DNA from: UKL13-2 sp031368465
GTDB lineage: Bacteria > Pseudomonadota > Gammaproteobacteria > Burkholderiales > Usitatibacteraceae
Direction of reading: 5' to 3'
DNA: 40,831 nucleotides
Assembly (NCBI GenBank): GCA_031368465.1
Contig: JANMNT010000380.1
Location: 1 to 40,831, forward strand
The notes beneath the pieces are model-generated. The model did no database searches, was not told the origin of the DNA, and was given only the letters and a program-made list of their open reading frames with translations. The position numbers and the translations under genes are program-made. Positions 32,690 to 40,831 of this stretch are shown here, piece by piece (within the stretch, counting starts at the first letter, position 1; each line of letters opens with the position of its first letter).

Positions 32690-33682
32690 ATGCAATCGCT
32701 TGACCTCGAGGTTTTGAACCACCTGCAGGACTGGTTGCAGCAGGGTCGGCGTGTTTGGCTGGTCACGGTCACCCGCACCTTTGGCGCCAGTCCCCGCCCA
32801 CCGGGCTCGATGTTGGCCATGCGTGACGACGGCATTGTGATCGGCTCCGTATCGGGTGGTTGCATTGAGGACGATCTGGTGCGCCGCCGCGACACTTTTG
32901 TTGGCGCGGTGCCAATAATTCAGCAATATGGCGTCACGGGTGAAGAGGCCCAGCGATTCGGCCTGCCATGCGGCGGCGAACTTGAGGTGGTCATCGAAGC
33001 GGGCCTGGATGCGGCGCGCATCACAGCCCTGCTCGCCAAGATTGGTGAGGGCAACGTGTTTATCCGCGCACTGGATTTGCGGTCCGGTGAATGGGCGTTC
33101 CGCATGGCGCGCGAGGCTGAGGAGACGTCGATCAGCGCATTGCAGTTTTTTTGCGTGCACGGCCCGCGATGGCGACTGTTGATTGTCGGTGCATCCGAGA
33201 TTGCGGTGTACCTTGCGGAAATTGCCAAAACGCTGGATTTTGTCGTCAGTATTTGCGAGCCTCGTGAGGAATATCGCAGCGCATGGCGGGTTTCGCAAAC
33301 CACTTTTGTGGATGGAATGCCAGACGACGCGGTCGTTGCATTCAATCCGGACGCGCACACGGTGATTGTTGCGGTTTCGCATGACCCAAAACTTGATGAT
33401 ATGGCGTTGATGGAGGCGCTTAAAACGGCAGCGGTTTATGTTGGTGCCGTTGGTTCGAAAAAAACCAGTGACGAGCGCCGCAAGCGATTGGTCGGGCTGG
33501 ACGTATCGTCGGCACAGGTTGCGCGGCTGCATGGCCCGGTGGGGCTGCAGATCGGCAGTCGTACGCCGCCGGAGATTGCCGTTGCCATTGCCGCCGAACT
33601 GATTGCCGCACGCAACCGAATCGTGCTGCGGCGGGTGGATTCCCATTCGGACCGCATAGGGGAAACCGGCGGCGCGGCATGA
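32690..33682 (+). CDS. XdhC/CoxF-family molybdenum-cofactor maturation factor
   Basis: A 330-residue accessory protein that binds molybdenum cofactor, promotes its sulfuration and inserts it into xanthine-oxidase-family enzymes. The N-terminal XdhC/CoxI domain shows GASPRPPGSMLA and SGGCIEDD; the C-terminal Rossmann-like domain shows YVGAVGSKKT and GLQIGSRTPPEIAVAI. ATG 32690 is preferred to TTG 32675; both ribosome-binding sites are weak. Its stop overlaps the mocA-like start. The obvious client is the IorB-type protein at 29308-31491. Confidence 0.92.
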   Translation: MQSLDLEVLNHLQDWLQQGRRVWLVTVTRTFGASPRPPGSMLAMRDDGIVIGSVSGGCIEDDLVRRRDTFVGAVPIIQQYGVTGEEAQRFGLPCGGELEVVIEAGLDAARITALLAKIGEGNVFIRALDLRSGEWAFRMAREAEETSISALQFFCVHGPRWRLLIVGASEIAVYLAEIAKTLDFVVSICEPREEYRSAWRVSQTTFVDGMPDDAVVAFNPDAHTVIVAVSHDPKLDDMALMEALKTAAVYVGAVGSKKTSDERRKRLVGLDVSSAQVARLHGPVGLQIGSRTPPEIAVAIAAELIAARNRIVLRRVDSHSDRIGETGGAA

Positions 33683-34260
33683 TTGCCGGCGTGTTATTGG
33701 CGGCGGGGCGGGGGTGGCGGTTTGGTGGTGCCAAGCAGTGTGCAAAATTGCCGGATGGCCAGACACTGCTGCAGGCCAGCGCACGAAATATGCGTGCCGC
33801 GTTGGATCACGTCGTCATCGTGGTGAGCGATGAGTCCGCGGTTTTTGAGCATGCGAGAATCGTTGCACCGGGCATTGGTTGCAGCCTGGTGGTCAACAAG
33901 CGCGCTCGGGAAGGAATGGCAACGTCGATTGCGTGCGGTGTCAAGGCGAGCCCCGACGCTGAGGGTTGGATAATTGGGCTCGGCGATATGCCGTTGGTCA
34001 AGGCATCAACCATTGCAGGTGTTGCGGCGTTGCTTGTGGAGGGTCAGGCCATTGTGGTGCCAATGTATCGGCAACAACGCGGACATCCGGTCGGCTTCGG
34101 CAAAAAGTTCGCGGATGAATTGCACCTGCTCGACGGTGAAACAGGCGGCCGCGATTTGATTGCCCGCCATCATCCGGATGTTACGTTTTTTACCTGCGAC
34201 GATCCCGGGGTGATTTTTGACATTGATGTGCTTGCCGATTTGCCAAAAACTTTGGCATAA
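33679..34260 (+). CDS. mocA: Molybdenum cofactor cytidylyltransferase (MocA-like)
   Basis: A 193-residue nucleotidyltransferase of the MobA/MocA group that attaches CMP to molybdopterin, giving the MCD form used by this enzyme class. It has the N-terminal LLAAGRGWRFGGAKQ (6-20), the metal-binding GDMP (102-105), RGHPVGF (134-140) and GGRDLI. The RGHPVGF type favours cytidylyl over guanylyl transfer. It is coupled to xdhC by an ATGA overlap, a common pairing for xanthine-oxidase-family enzymes. Confidence 0.9.
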   Translation: MIAGVLLAAGRGWRFGGAKQCAKLPDGQTLLQASARNMRAALDHVVIVVSDESAVFEHARIVAPGIGCSLVVNKRAREGMATSIACGVKASPDAEGWIIGLGDMPLVKASTIAGVAALLVEGQAIVVPMYRQQRGHPVGFGKKFADELHLLDGETGGRDLIARHHPDVTFFTCDDPGVIFDIDVLADLPKTLA

Positions 34261-34297
34261 TCGCGCCGTTTTTTAATTGAAATGTTTTGAGGATGCC

Positions 34298-35410
34298 ATG
34301 TTGAAGTATGAAATGATTCACAAATTTGCGTGTTGGACTGTTTGTTTTGTTACCGCATTGCTCGTCGGTTGTGCAACCGCACCCGCCGAAAATGGCAAGG
34401 GTGCGGAAACCGCCTCTGGTGCGTCCTCGGCGATTTCCACGGCTGTTTCCAGCACCGACGAACGCGAAGCGATTCAGCAAAAAATTGTGCATGCCGCGCT
34501 AACCGCCATGGCTGCATCGAACGATTCGGCAGCGGTTGCCTTGTCGGCCAAGACAACAAGGTTGGCGGAGCTTGAACCGGGTAAGACGCGTACGACGGCA
34601 GAACAAGATCAGCGCCAGACCAATGCGCTGAGGAATGCCTTGCGTCTCGCCGAGTCCGCGCCGGAAGGCGAGAGCCAACGCAGCAATCTTTCTTTCGTCC
34701 ATTTCGTTCTCGCCAACCATTGCGCCGGACTTATCAATGAGCCGCTATGCTTGGAGCGAAATCGGTTGATCGACTACACAAACATTGATCCTGACAATAC
34801 CTATGGATGGCTTACGTTTGCAAGTTCGGAATTTATGTTGGGGCGCAACATGGAAGCGCAGATTTTCATGAACAGGGCTGCCGGGCAAAAAAAATTGGAT
34901 ATGCACTACAGTCACGCTGCCCGGATTGGCCTGGTGTACGCGAAAGAGGCGGCAAGGAGCATCGCTGGGGCCGCATTGTTCGGTAACACAGAGGTGGCTG
35001 CACTGATGCTCGCCGGTGAGTTGACAATGCCGCCGTTTCAGCGGTTCACGCAAATGTGCAATCCGCCGGCTGACGGCGTCCTTCCAGAAGGTCGCTATAT
35101 GGCCTGCCGGGCAATTGCGATGCGAATGATCGAACTCGGAAAAACAAACCTCGAAGCGATAGTCGGTTTGCGCGCCATGGAGCGCATGGCGCTGGGCGAA
35201 AAGAAAGATGCCGACGCCAAGAAATTTGCCGACCGGCTTGCCAGCTTCCAGGCCGGGATCACGACACTTTGGAAGGAAAAGCTGGCTTATCCACCGACAA
35301 ATTCAATGGAGGCTACATTGTTCGCCGAATTTCTAGACGATCTGATCCTTGTTGGTGAACGCAGCGCTACGGTGAACATGCAAAAAAAGTTTGGCATCGG
35401 CGCTAACTGA
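34298..35410 (+). CDS. Predicted lipoprotein of unknown function
   Basis: A 370-residue protein with a lipobox TALLVGC that predicts lipidation at C25, followed by a Gly/Ala/Ser-rich linker (about 27-50) and a long helical region with repeat-like segments (for example TYGWLTFASSEFMLGRNMEAQIF) that could be a TPR-like solenoid. I recognise no family. ATG 34298 is chosen for its GAGG site; an in-frame TTG lies 21 nt upstream. It starts 37 nt after mocA on the same strand, but no functional link is apparent. Its end faces the DUF1684 gene across 41 nt. Confidence 0.75.
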   Translation: MLKYEMIHKFACWTVCFVTALLVGCATAPAENGKGAETASGASSAISTAVSSTDEREAIQQKIVHAALTAMAASNDSAAVALSAKTTRLAELEPGKTRTTAEQDQRQTNALRNALRLAESAPEGESQRSNLSFVHFVLANHCAGLINEPLCLERNRLIDYTNIDPDNTYGWLTFASSEFMLGRNMEAQIFMNRAAGQKKLDMHYSHAARIGLVYAKEAARSIAGAALFGNTEVAALMLAGELTMPPFQRFTQMCNPPADGVLPEGRYMACRAIAMRMIELGKTNLEAIVGLRAMERMALGEKKDADAKKFADRLASFQAGITTLWKEKLAYPPTNSMEATLFAEFLDDLILVGERSATVNMQKKFGIGAN

Positions 35411-35451
35411 ACACCGGACTAGACGCATTTCCTGCAGGAGGAGTGCGGGTG
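35411..35451. terminator. Possible bidirectional terminator between convergent genes
   Basis: Nested complementary segments ACACC/GGTGT, CGCA/TGCG and TCCT/AGGA centred on CTGCAGG can fold over almost the whole 41-nt gap. No U-tract is seen on either strand, so the terminator role rests on position and folding only. Confidence 0.35.
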
Positions 35452-36408
35452 TCATGCCGGTTTGCGATATTTTTCGCCTGCATCGATCCGGGTACGCATG
35501 ATGTTTTGTTTTGGCGGCAGCGGGCAGGTTGTGAATTCTGAAAATGCGCAAGGCGGGTTGTAGGCGCGGTTGAAATCAAGTATGAACGGCTTTTGTGCTT
35601 CCGGCTTTTTTTCGACAAACAAAAAGCGCGAGGGGCGATAGGTGGTGCTGCCCGAGGTGGCGTCGCGAATGACAAAAAACAATCCGTCGCCGTCACCGAC
35701 CGCGTCGAGCTTGTGTTTGACGCCGCGAATCATAAATTCGACATAGCCGGGCGATGGTTCGTCCGACACCTCATCCAGAACATTCACGATGGGGATGGTG
35801 CGGCCGGCGGGGTAGGGGACATATCTTGCCTCGACGCGCAAGTCGGGATTCGGTGCATACCAGATGCGGCCTTTGAAATTTGTCCGCACACTCGATTTGT
35901 TGTCGGCCAGTCGCAAGATGTATTTTCCGTCCCGCTCGATAATATGCATGGAAATATTTTCCAGGTTCACCCAATCGCGCTTGTCGGTTGACGTACCGAG
36001 TTTGCGCTCGCCGTTAAACGGCTTGCCATCTGCGGTCCATATTGTCCCGTCGGCGAGTTGCAGGGTCACGGATTTGTTCTTGCCATCCACCACGATGTTA
36101 CCAAGTCTTGCCGGACCGACACCTCTGAGCTGCGCCGGGAATACGATGTCGTTGTCGCCGCCCGTACCAAATGTATTGACGCCTTCTTTCATGACAAAGC
36201 GCCCGGCCAGTGTGAGCCAGCCATTGTCACGCCGCAAGCTCTGCTCGACCCGCTCGCGCCAGCCTTCGAGGTCGGCAATATATTCCAAATCGAGTTGCTT
36301 GACAGCGGCCTTCTTTTCGCCCGCTTTGGCGGGGGTAGATGCAAGTACAACACCACAAGCGGCTGACAAAAGCAGCATGAGTAATTGTTGAATGGGGGTA
36401 ATTTTCAT
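35452..36408 (-). CDS. DUF1684 family protein, exported
   Basis: A 318-residue protein with a signal peptide (about 1-29, ending STPAKA). The family signature DFNRAYNPPCAF, followed by TTCPLPPKQN, lies near the C-terminus, and GWLTLAGRF lies near residue 65. DUF1684 proteins are widespread and of unknown biochemical function. A GAGGAG site precedes ATG 36408. It lies 24 nt after waaF on the same strand and may be co-transcribed with the ilvE-waaF group. Confidence 0.88.
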   Translation of the reverse strand: MKITPIQQLLMLLLSAACGVVLASTPAKAGEKKAAVKQLDLEYIADLEGWRERVEQSLRRDNGWLTLAGRFVMKEGVNTFGTGGDNDIVFPAQLRGVGPARLGNIVVDGKNKSVTLQLADGTIWTADGKPFNGERKLGTSTDKRDWVNLENISMHIIERDGKYILRLADNKSSVRTNFKGRIWYAPNPDLRVEARYVPYPAGRTIPIVNVLDEVSDEPSPGYVEFMIRGVKHKLDAVGDGDGLFFVIRDATSGSTTYRPSRFLFVEKKPEAQKPFILDFNRAYNPPCAFSEFTTCPLPPKQNIMRTRIDAGEKYRKPA

Positions 36409-36432
36409 GTTGCAACTCCTCGAAATTTCGAC

Positions 36433-37461
36433 TTAGTTTTTTTGCACCACGCCGGTAAGTGAGTCTATTTTGTCACGAACCGAGCCGGGGGTTAAATCAT
36501 TCATGCAACGGAAATGTCCGAGCGGGCATTCACGCTGAAAACACGGGCTACATTCCAATTTTAACGAGACAATACGCGATTTTTTCGATAGCGGAGGCGT
36601 GAAGTCCGGTGAGGACGAGCCGTACAGCGCGGTGACCGGGGCGCCGACCGCGCAGGCAATATGCATCAAGCCGGAATCGTTGGTGACCACGCTGGCGGCG
36701 AGACTCAGCAGGTCGATTGCCTCGGTGAGCGAGGTTTCGCCGGCAAGATTGTTACAAGCGCCATCCGTAAGGAAATTGATCTCGTCGGTGATGGCCCGGT
36801 CACCCTTGCCGCCAAACAGCCAAACTTGTTTTCCCTGCAGCAACCAGCTCTTGGCCAGGTCGGCGAAGTGTCTGGCGGGCCAACGTTTGGCCGGACCGTA
36901 TTCGGCACCCGGACAAAGTGCGAGAATTGGCGAAGCCGTATCGAGCTTGAACTTGACAAGTGTCGTGGACAGTTGCGTGGCGTCAACACGTAATTTTGGT
37001 TCGCGGTACGGCGGTGGATTCTGCGGTGATGAAATCGAAGTCGGTTCTGCCAGCGAGGCAAACCGTGCCACCATGGTCGGCAGGAACGCTTCGTTCAAAT
37101 CGCGACAATCGCTCAACAGCCAACCGCGTTTTTCACCGCGAAATCCTGTTGTCAATTTAATGCCCGCAAACCACGGGATCAATGCGCTTTTGAACGAATT
37201 CGGCAACACATAGGCCTGTGTATATCCGCGGGTTCCGAGCAATTTGCCGAATGCCCGTCTTGCCGCCAATTTCAGGTCACCGTGTGCAAATGGATTCTCC
37301 AGCACGTGATTGACCTGCGGCATGCGTTCATAGACCGGCATCACCCAGCGTGGCGCAACCACGTCAATCACATCATTGCGGTCTTTTAATGTCATCAACA
37401 TCGGCTGCGACAACACCGCGTCGCCGATCCACGATGGCGCAATCACCAGCACACGATTCAA
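36433..37461 (-). CDS. waaF: Lipopolysaccharide heptosyltransferase II
   Basis: A 342-residue GT9 glycosyltransferase that adds the second heptose to the LPS inner core from ADP-heptose on the cytoplasmic face. It shows APSWIGDAV with the catalytic D14, VLPNSFKSALIPW (85-97), CPGAEYGPAKRWP (183-195) and NDSGLMHIA in the ADP-binding half. Translation starts at TTG 37461; the N-terminus matches the family and no better ATG exists. The ribosome-binding site is a run of eight G residues only 4 nt from the TTG, which is unusual. It is third in the ilvE, zinc-finger, waaF series. Confidence 0.94.
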   Translation of the reverse strand: MNRVLVIAPSWIGDAVLSQPMLMTLKDRNDVIDVVAPRWVMPVYERMPQVNHVLENPFAHGDLKLAARRAFGKLLGTRGYTQAYVLPNSFKSALIPWFAGIKLTTGFRGEKRGWLLSDCRDLNEAFLPTMVARFASLAEPTSISSPQNPPPYREPKLRVDATQLSTTLVKFKLDTASPILALCPGAEYGPAKRWPARHFADLAKSWLLQGKQVWLFGGKGDRAITDEINFLTDGACNNLAGETSLTEAIDLLSLAASVVTNDSGLMHIACAVGAPVTALYGSSSPDFTPPLSKKSRIVSLKLECSPCFQRECPLGHFRCMNDLTPGSVRDKIDSLTGVVQKN

Positions 37462-37465
37462 GCGA

Positions 37466-37473
37466 CCCCCCCC
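37466..37473 (-). promoter_or_regulatory. G8 homopolymer acting as ribosome-binding site of waaF
   Basis: Eight consecutive G residues on the minus strand fill the gap between the zinc-finger gene stop (TAA, 37474-37476) and the TCGC before the TTG start of waaF. Homopolymeric G runs slip during replication, and length changes here would shift the Shine-Dalgarno spacing without touching the reading frame. Confidence 0.5.
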
Positions 37474-37674
37474 TTAATGTGACGCGGTGAAGGGACCGGT
37501 AAGCTTGTATTCGGTTCCGCAGTAAGGACACTTTGCCCGGCCCGTGGTAGTGATGTCGATGAATACCCTGGGATGGCTATCCCAGAGTTTCATAGACGGC
37601 GTCGGGCAGTGCAGGGGCAGATCGGCGGCCGTGATTTCAACCGGGTTTTGCGTCATGGAGGTCGGCTTATTCAT
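37474..37674 (-). CDS. Small zf-CHCC zinc-finger protein
   Basis: A 66-residue protein with the four zinc ligands C23, H34, C49 and C52 (CPYC), the zf-CHCC pattern shared with the C-terminal part of mitochondrial complex I subunit NDUFS6. Its bacterial role is not settled. It stands between ilvE and waaF with gaps of 11 and 12 nt, the arrangement typical of Betaproteobacteria. A second ATG at 37656 would remove six residues. Confidence 0.9.
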   Translation of the reverse strand: MNKPTSMTQNPVEITAADLPLHCPTPSMKLWDSHPRVFIDITTTGRAKCPYCGTEYKLTGPFTASH

Positions 37675-37685
37675 TGGTCCTGCGG

Positions 37686-38618
37686 TTACTTCACGGGTGT
37701 AAGCCAGGAATGGTATTTTGCGTTGCGGCCGTAGACGATATCAAAAAACGCCGCTTGCAATTTTTCCGTGATCGGCCCACGTGTGCCTTCGCCGATGATT
37801 CGTCCATCAAGTTCGCGAATCGGGGTTACCTCCGCCGCGGTACCGGTGAAAAACGCCTCGTCCGCAATGTAAACATCGTCGCGGGTGATCTTGCGCGCCT
37901 CAACCGGAATACCGTGCTCTGCACAAAGGATCTGAATCGATCGCCAGGTGATGCCATCGAGGGCGGAGGTCAGTTCTGGCGTAAAAATCTTGCCATCGCG
38001 GACAATAAACAGGTTCTCGCCGGCCCCCTCAGCCACGTACCCCTCGGTATCGAGTAACAAGGCTTCGTCATAGCCATGGTCAACCGCCTCGTTGTTCGCC
38101 AAAATTGAGTTGGCATAGGTGGAAGAGACCTTTGCACGCGGCATGGTGACATTGACGTGGTGGCGTGCGTAGGACGATGTCTTGACGCGAATGCCCTTTT
38201 TCAGCCCGTCTTCGCCGAGATAGGCACCCCACGGCCAGGCGGCAATCGCGATATGGACCTTGGAACCCTTTGGCGAAACCCCCATCTTTTCGGACCCGTA
38301 GTAGGCCAACGGGCGCAGATAACAACTTTCCAGATTGTTTTCACGCACCACCAGCCGCTGCGCCTCCATGATTTCGTCCATGCTATAAGGCATTGCCATC
38401 TGGTATATCTTGGCGGAATTGAACAAGCGCTTGGTATGCTCGCGCAATCGGAAAATTGCGGTGCCAAGGGTGGGTGCCTCGGTTTTGTACGCCCGCACGC
38501 CTTCAAATACCGCCAAACCGTAATGCAACGAATGCGTCAGTACGTGGGTGGTCGCGTCGCGCCAGGGGATCAGCTTGCCATCGGCCCAAATCAGGCCATC
38601 GCGGTCGGACATCGACAT
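37686..38618 (-). CDS. ilvE: Branched-chain amino acid aminotransferase
   Basis: A 310-residue class IV PLP enzyme that transfers amino groups between glutamate and the keto acids of valine, leucine and isoleucine. The PLP lysine is K163 in PRAKVSSTYAN, and the family signature lies in the EGAGENLFIV region. The length matches E. coli IlvE (309). ATG 38618 is preferred because GGAG stands 9 nt upstream; a GTG five codons earlier (38633) is also open. It begins the ilvE, zinc-finger, waaF, DUF1684 series. Confidence 0.95.
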   Translation of the reverse strand: MSMSDRDGLIWADGKLIPWRDATTHVLTHSLHYGLAVFEGVRAYKTEAPTLGTAIFRLREHTKRLFNSAKIYQMAMPYSMDEIMEAQRLVVRENNLESCYLRPLAYYGSEKMGVSPKGSKVHIAIAAWPWGAYLGEDGLKKGIRVKTSSYARHHVNVTMPRAKVSSTYANSILANNEAVDHGYDEALLLDTEGYVAEGAGENLFIVRDGKIFTPELTSALDGITWRSIQILCAEHGIPVEARKITRDDVYIADEAFFTGTAAEVTPIRELDGRIIGEGTRGPITEKLQAAFFDIVYGRNAKYHSWLTPVK

Positions 38619-38836
38619 GTATGGATTCTCCACAAATAATTAGGTGTAAAGTTTAGCTGAAACTGGGCCAATCCGGAGTCCGCTTGGTATTTGCTGTGTA
38701 ATAATCAAAAGAGACAGTTACGAACGTTTGAAGATGCGGTCGGCGAAATTTGCTTCGACATTTTGATGATGCTTGACCGCGCAGTGCGACTCTTCCATAC
38801 AGACAATTTCGAAAACGAGAGATCGACGGGGGCACT

Positions 38837-40147
38837 TTGGCGGATGTTGAACAGCGGCACATTGCCGAAAAGATTGTGATCAAAGGACCGATGGTGCTGA
38901 CGCCCGAGCAGAAGCTGTCGGGCGACATGCTGCTGTTTTCCACCGGACTGATGATGTTTGCCTCGGTCCTGTGGCTGGCGATCTACTGGAGCTTCGGCAA
39001 GTTTTTCTCGACATCGATCCCGCTGATTTTCCAGGGGATATCGACCTGCACCATCATTTTCTACCTGCGCACAAAAAAACTCGACCCATTCTGCATGATG
39101 CAGTTGTCGTTGTTTTTATTCACCCCGTTTGCGCTGCAATGGTCGATCGGCAATTTTGTCAACGCCAGCGGCGTGTCATTGTGGGCCCTGCTGGCACCGG
39201 TTGGTGCGATCGTGATTCTGGGCACCCGCGAGTCGGTGCCATGGTTTGTTGCCTATGTATTCATGACGGCGCTGTCAGGCATGTTTGACTATGTCCTGCA
39301 GTGGGATTCAAAGCAGTTCGACATGAAGACCGTCGCCGTGTTTTTTGTGATGAATTTTGTCTCGATTTCTGCGATGGTTTATGTGTTGCTCTGGTACTTT
39401 TCACGCGAAAAGAGCAAATTGACCGGTGCGCTCGAGGCAAAAAGTCACGCTGTAGTGACTGAAAAAGAGCTTTCTGACCGCCTGTTGCTCAACATTTTGC
39501 CGGTTTCAATTGCCGACCGGTTGAAGCGTCAGGAGAGCAATATCGCCGATGGCCACGCCGATATCGCCGTCATGTTTGCCGATATCGTCAATTTCACACA
39601 TCTGTCTGAGGAGATGTCACCGAATGAAACGGTGTTTTTGCTCAACGAAATTTTCTCGGTGTTTGACCAGTCGGCCGAACGTCACGGCATTGAGAAGATC
39701 AAAACGATTGGTGACGCCTATATGGCAGCCGGTGGATTGAGCTTGCACAGCGCCCAATATGTCGATGCAATGGCGGACATGGCTTTGGAAATGCAGGCAT
39801 ATATCTCGACCTATAACGCGCCGAACGGCGACCGGCTACAAATCCGCATCGGTATTGCCACCGGTCCGGTGGTGGCCGGCGTTATCGGACGTCGCAAGTT
39901 CAGCTATGACCTTTGGGGTGACACGGTCAATGTGGCGAGCCGCATGTGTACCGAGGCGGTTGCCAACCACATCCAAGTGGACAACGTCACCTATCGTCGC
40001 CTGCACAACCGTTTTCAATTCGGCGACGCGCATCAAATCCAGGTCAAGGGCAAGGGGCCGATGCAGGTCTATAGCCTGCTTGGCCGGGTCAATCTTCCGG
40101 GCGACGGTAACGTTGTGCTGATTTCCGAAGGTCAGCACCGCGCCTGA
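38837..40147 (+). CDS. Membrane-bound class III adenylate cyclase
   Basis: A 436-residue signalling enzyme. Six hydrophobic segments (about 33-190) form a membrane anchor, followed by a linker helix and a cyclase domain (about 240-425). Metal-binding aspartates are D249 (FADIVNFT) and D293 (TIGDAY); K289 and D358 (YDLWGD) are the adenine-selecting pair, and N365 and R369 contact the transition state. All key residues are present, so it should make cAMP. The start is uncertain: TTG 38837 or ATG 38891, which would leave 418 residues. What the membrane part senses is unknown. Confidence 0.9.
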   Translation: MADVEQRHIAEKIVIKGPMVLTPEQKLSGDMLLFSTGLMMFASVLWLAIYWSFGKFFSTSIPLIFQGISTCTIIFYLRTKKLDPFCMMQLSLFLFTPFALQWSIGNFVNASGVSLWALLAPVGAIVILGTRESVPWFVAYVFMTALSGMFDYVLQWDSKQFDMKTVAVFFVMNFVSISAMVYVLLWYFSREKSKLTGALEAKSHAVVTEKELSDRLLLNILPVSIADRLKRQESNIADGHADIAVMFADIVNFTHLSEEMSPNETVFLLNEIFSVFDQSAERHGIEKIKTIGDAYMAAGGLSLHSAQYVDAMADMALEMQAYISTYNAPNGDRLQIRIGIATGPVVAGVIGRRKFSYDLWGDTVNVASRMCTEAVANHIQVDNVTYRRLHNRFQFGDAHQIQVKGKGPMQVYSLLGRVNLPGDGNVVLISEGQHRA

Positions 40148-40194
40148 TTCCGGAAAATGTTCAAGATCCGTCGATCCATTGTCGAGGGTTAAAT

Positions 40195-40831
40195 ATGGAT
40201 GCCGACGTGAATCCGGACAAGGCGCCTGTGGTACCGGCGCCAGAGCGCAATGCCGATGCGCCCGGGGTATCACTGATCCTGCAGGGTGGTGGCGCACGTG
40301 CCGCCTATCAGGTTGGCGTTCTTAAGGCAGTCTCGGAAGCGCTTGGTTACCCTGTCGCCAATCCGTTCCCAATCATTGTCGGCACGTCGGCAGGCGCCAT
40401 CAACGCCGCTGTCTTGGCGACCAATGCGGACCATTTTGCGGATGGGGTGAAAAAACTCGAATTGCTTTGGAGTGAAATATCCCCGGGCCACATTTACCGC
40501 ACGGATTTTATCGGCGTGGTGGCGTGCAGCGCCCGCTGGCTGGCGGCGTTTTTGTTTGGTGCCCTCGGCAAAAATAAACGCATATCCCTGTTTGACAATT
40601 CACCATTGCACGCTCTGCTTGGCGAGATCACCAGTCCGTCACGCATTCAGGCGCATTTGGACAGCGGTATATTGGATGCAGTTGCCGTCACCGCTTCGGG
40701 ATATACGTCCGGGCAAAGTTGTGCATTTTTTCAAGGCACACCGGATATCAAGGGCTGGAAGCGTTCGCAGCGGGTTGGCATCCGCGTTGCGCAGCTCAAA
40801 CCGGACCATTTGATGGCGTCTTCCGCCATTC
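40195..40831 (+). CDS. Patatin-like phospholipase (3' part outside the window)
   Basis: The first 212 residues of a patatin-family lipid acyl hydrolase. The oxyanion motif is GGGARAAYQ (31-39) and the nucleophile S65 in GTSAGA. The partner Asp (DGG/DGA) is not reached before the edge. Residues 1-22 are Pro/Ala-rich with no clear signal peptide. ATG 40195 is preceded by GAGG. It follows the adenylate cyclase by 47 nt and may share its transcript. Confidence 0.9.
   Translation, partial: MDADVNPDKAPVVPAPERNADAPGVSLILQGGGARAAYQVGVLKAVSEALGYPVANPFPIIVGTSAGAINAAVLATNADHFADGVKKLELLWSEISPGHIYRTDFIGVVACSARWLAAFLFGALGKNKRISLFDNSPLHALLGEITSPSRIQAHLDSGILDAVAVTASGYTSGQSCAFFQGTPDIKGWKRSQRVGIRVAQLKPDHLMASSAI

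Noticed and set aside
32663..33784. 373-codon open frame opposite xdhC and mocA
   Set aside because: It spans two clear cofactor-maturation genes on the other strand, and its His/Arg/Gln-rich composition is typical of an antisense shadow.

Overview
The window is a gene-dense chromosomal stretch (moderate GC by eye) from a Gram-negative proteobacterium. The evidence is a TonB-dependent outer-membrane receptor, several lipoproteins, an LPS heptosyltransferase (waaF) and a Tat-exported molybdoenzyme. The order ilvE / zf-CHCC zinc finger / waaF at 36.4-38.6 kb is typical of Betaproteobacteria, so a betaproteobacterium-like host is my best guess (inference). I saw no tRNA, rRNA, CRISPR array, insertion sequence or phage gene.

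Layout. (1) 1-2467: end of an upstream gene, then a tandem alpha/beta acyl-CoA dehydrogenase (ACAD) pair. (2) 2.7-26.9 kb: a catabolic island. It holds a two-domain VOC protein and two SDRs; an epoxide-hydrolase-like enzyme and an exported hydrolase; a galactoside operon (GH42 beta-galactosidase, GH36 alpha-galactosidase, galT, galK, then galM); an ACAD beta subunit; a TonB receptor; a beta-lactamase-fold lipoprotein; an acyl-CoA synthetase; a GPH-type sugar symporter; a TetR repressor; an ACAD alpha subunit; and a hotdog-fold hydratase-like protein. (3) 26.9-28.5 kb: galE coupled to a second TetR gene. (4) 28.8-34.3 kb: a two-subunit IorAB-type molybdenum hydroxylase with a lipoprotein hydrolase and the maturation factors XdhC and MocA. 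(5) 34.3-40.8 kb: mostly housekeeping genes: an unknown lipoprotein, a DUF1684 protein, waaF, a zinc-finger protein, ilvE, a membrane adenylate cyclase and a truncated patatin.

The main result is a 20-bp sequence (TTATTGAC, six variable bases, then a T/A-rich half ending in AT) that appears by eye in all five principal promoter regions of the 2.7-26.9 kb island: before the VOC-SDR operon, in the divergent gap before the GH42 operon, before the TonB receptor, in the divergent gap before the acyl-CoA synthetase, and in the divergent gap between the first TetR gene and the ACAD alpha gene. I did not see it at the promoters outside the island. It reads as an imperfect dyad close to ATTGAC-N6-GTCAAT and is a good candidate operator for the TetR protein at 24.0-24.7 kb.

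If that is right, one repressor controls galactoside hydrolysis together with acyl-CoA-type catabolism. My inference is a system for a galactose-bearing lipid, terpenoid or steroid-like compound: uptake by the TonB receptor and GPH symporter, removal of alpha- and beta-galactose in the cytoplasm (neither glycosidase has a signal peptide), use of galactose by the Leloir pathway, and CoA activation and dehydrogenation of the aglycone by alpha/beta ACADs of the type known from steroid side-chain degradation. The substrate cannot be named from sequence.
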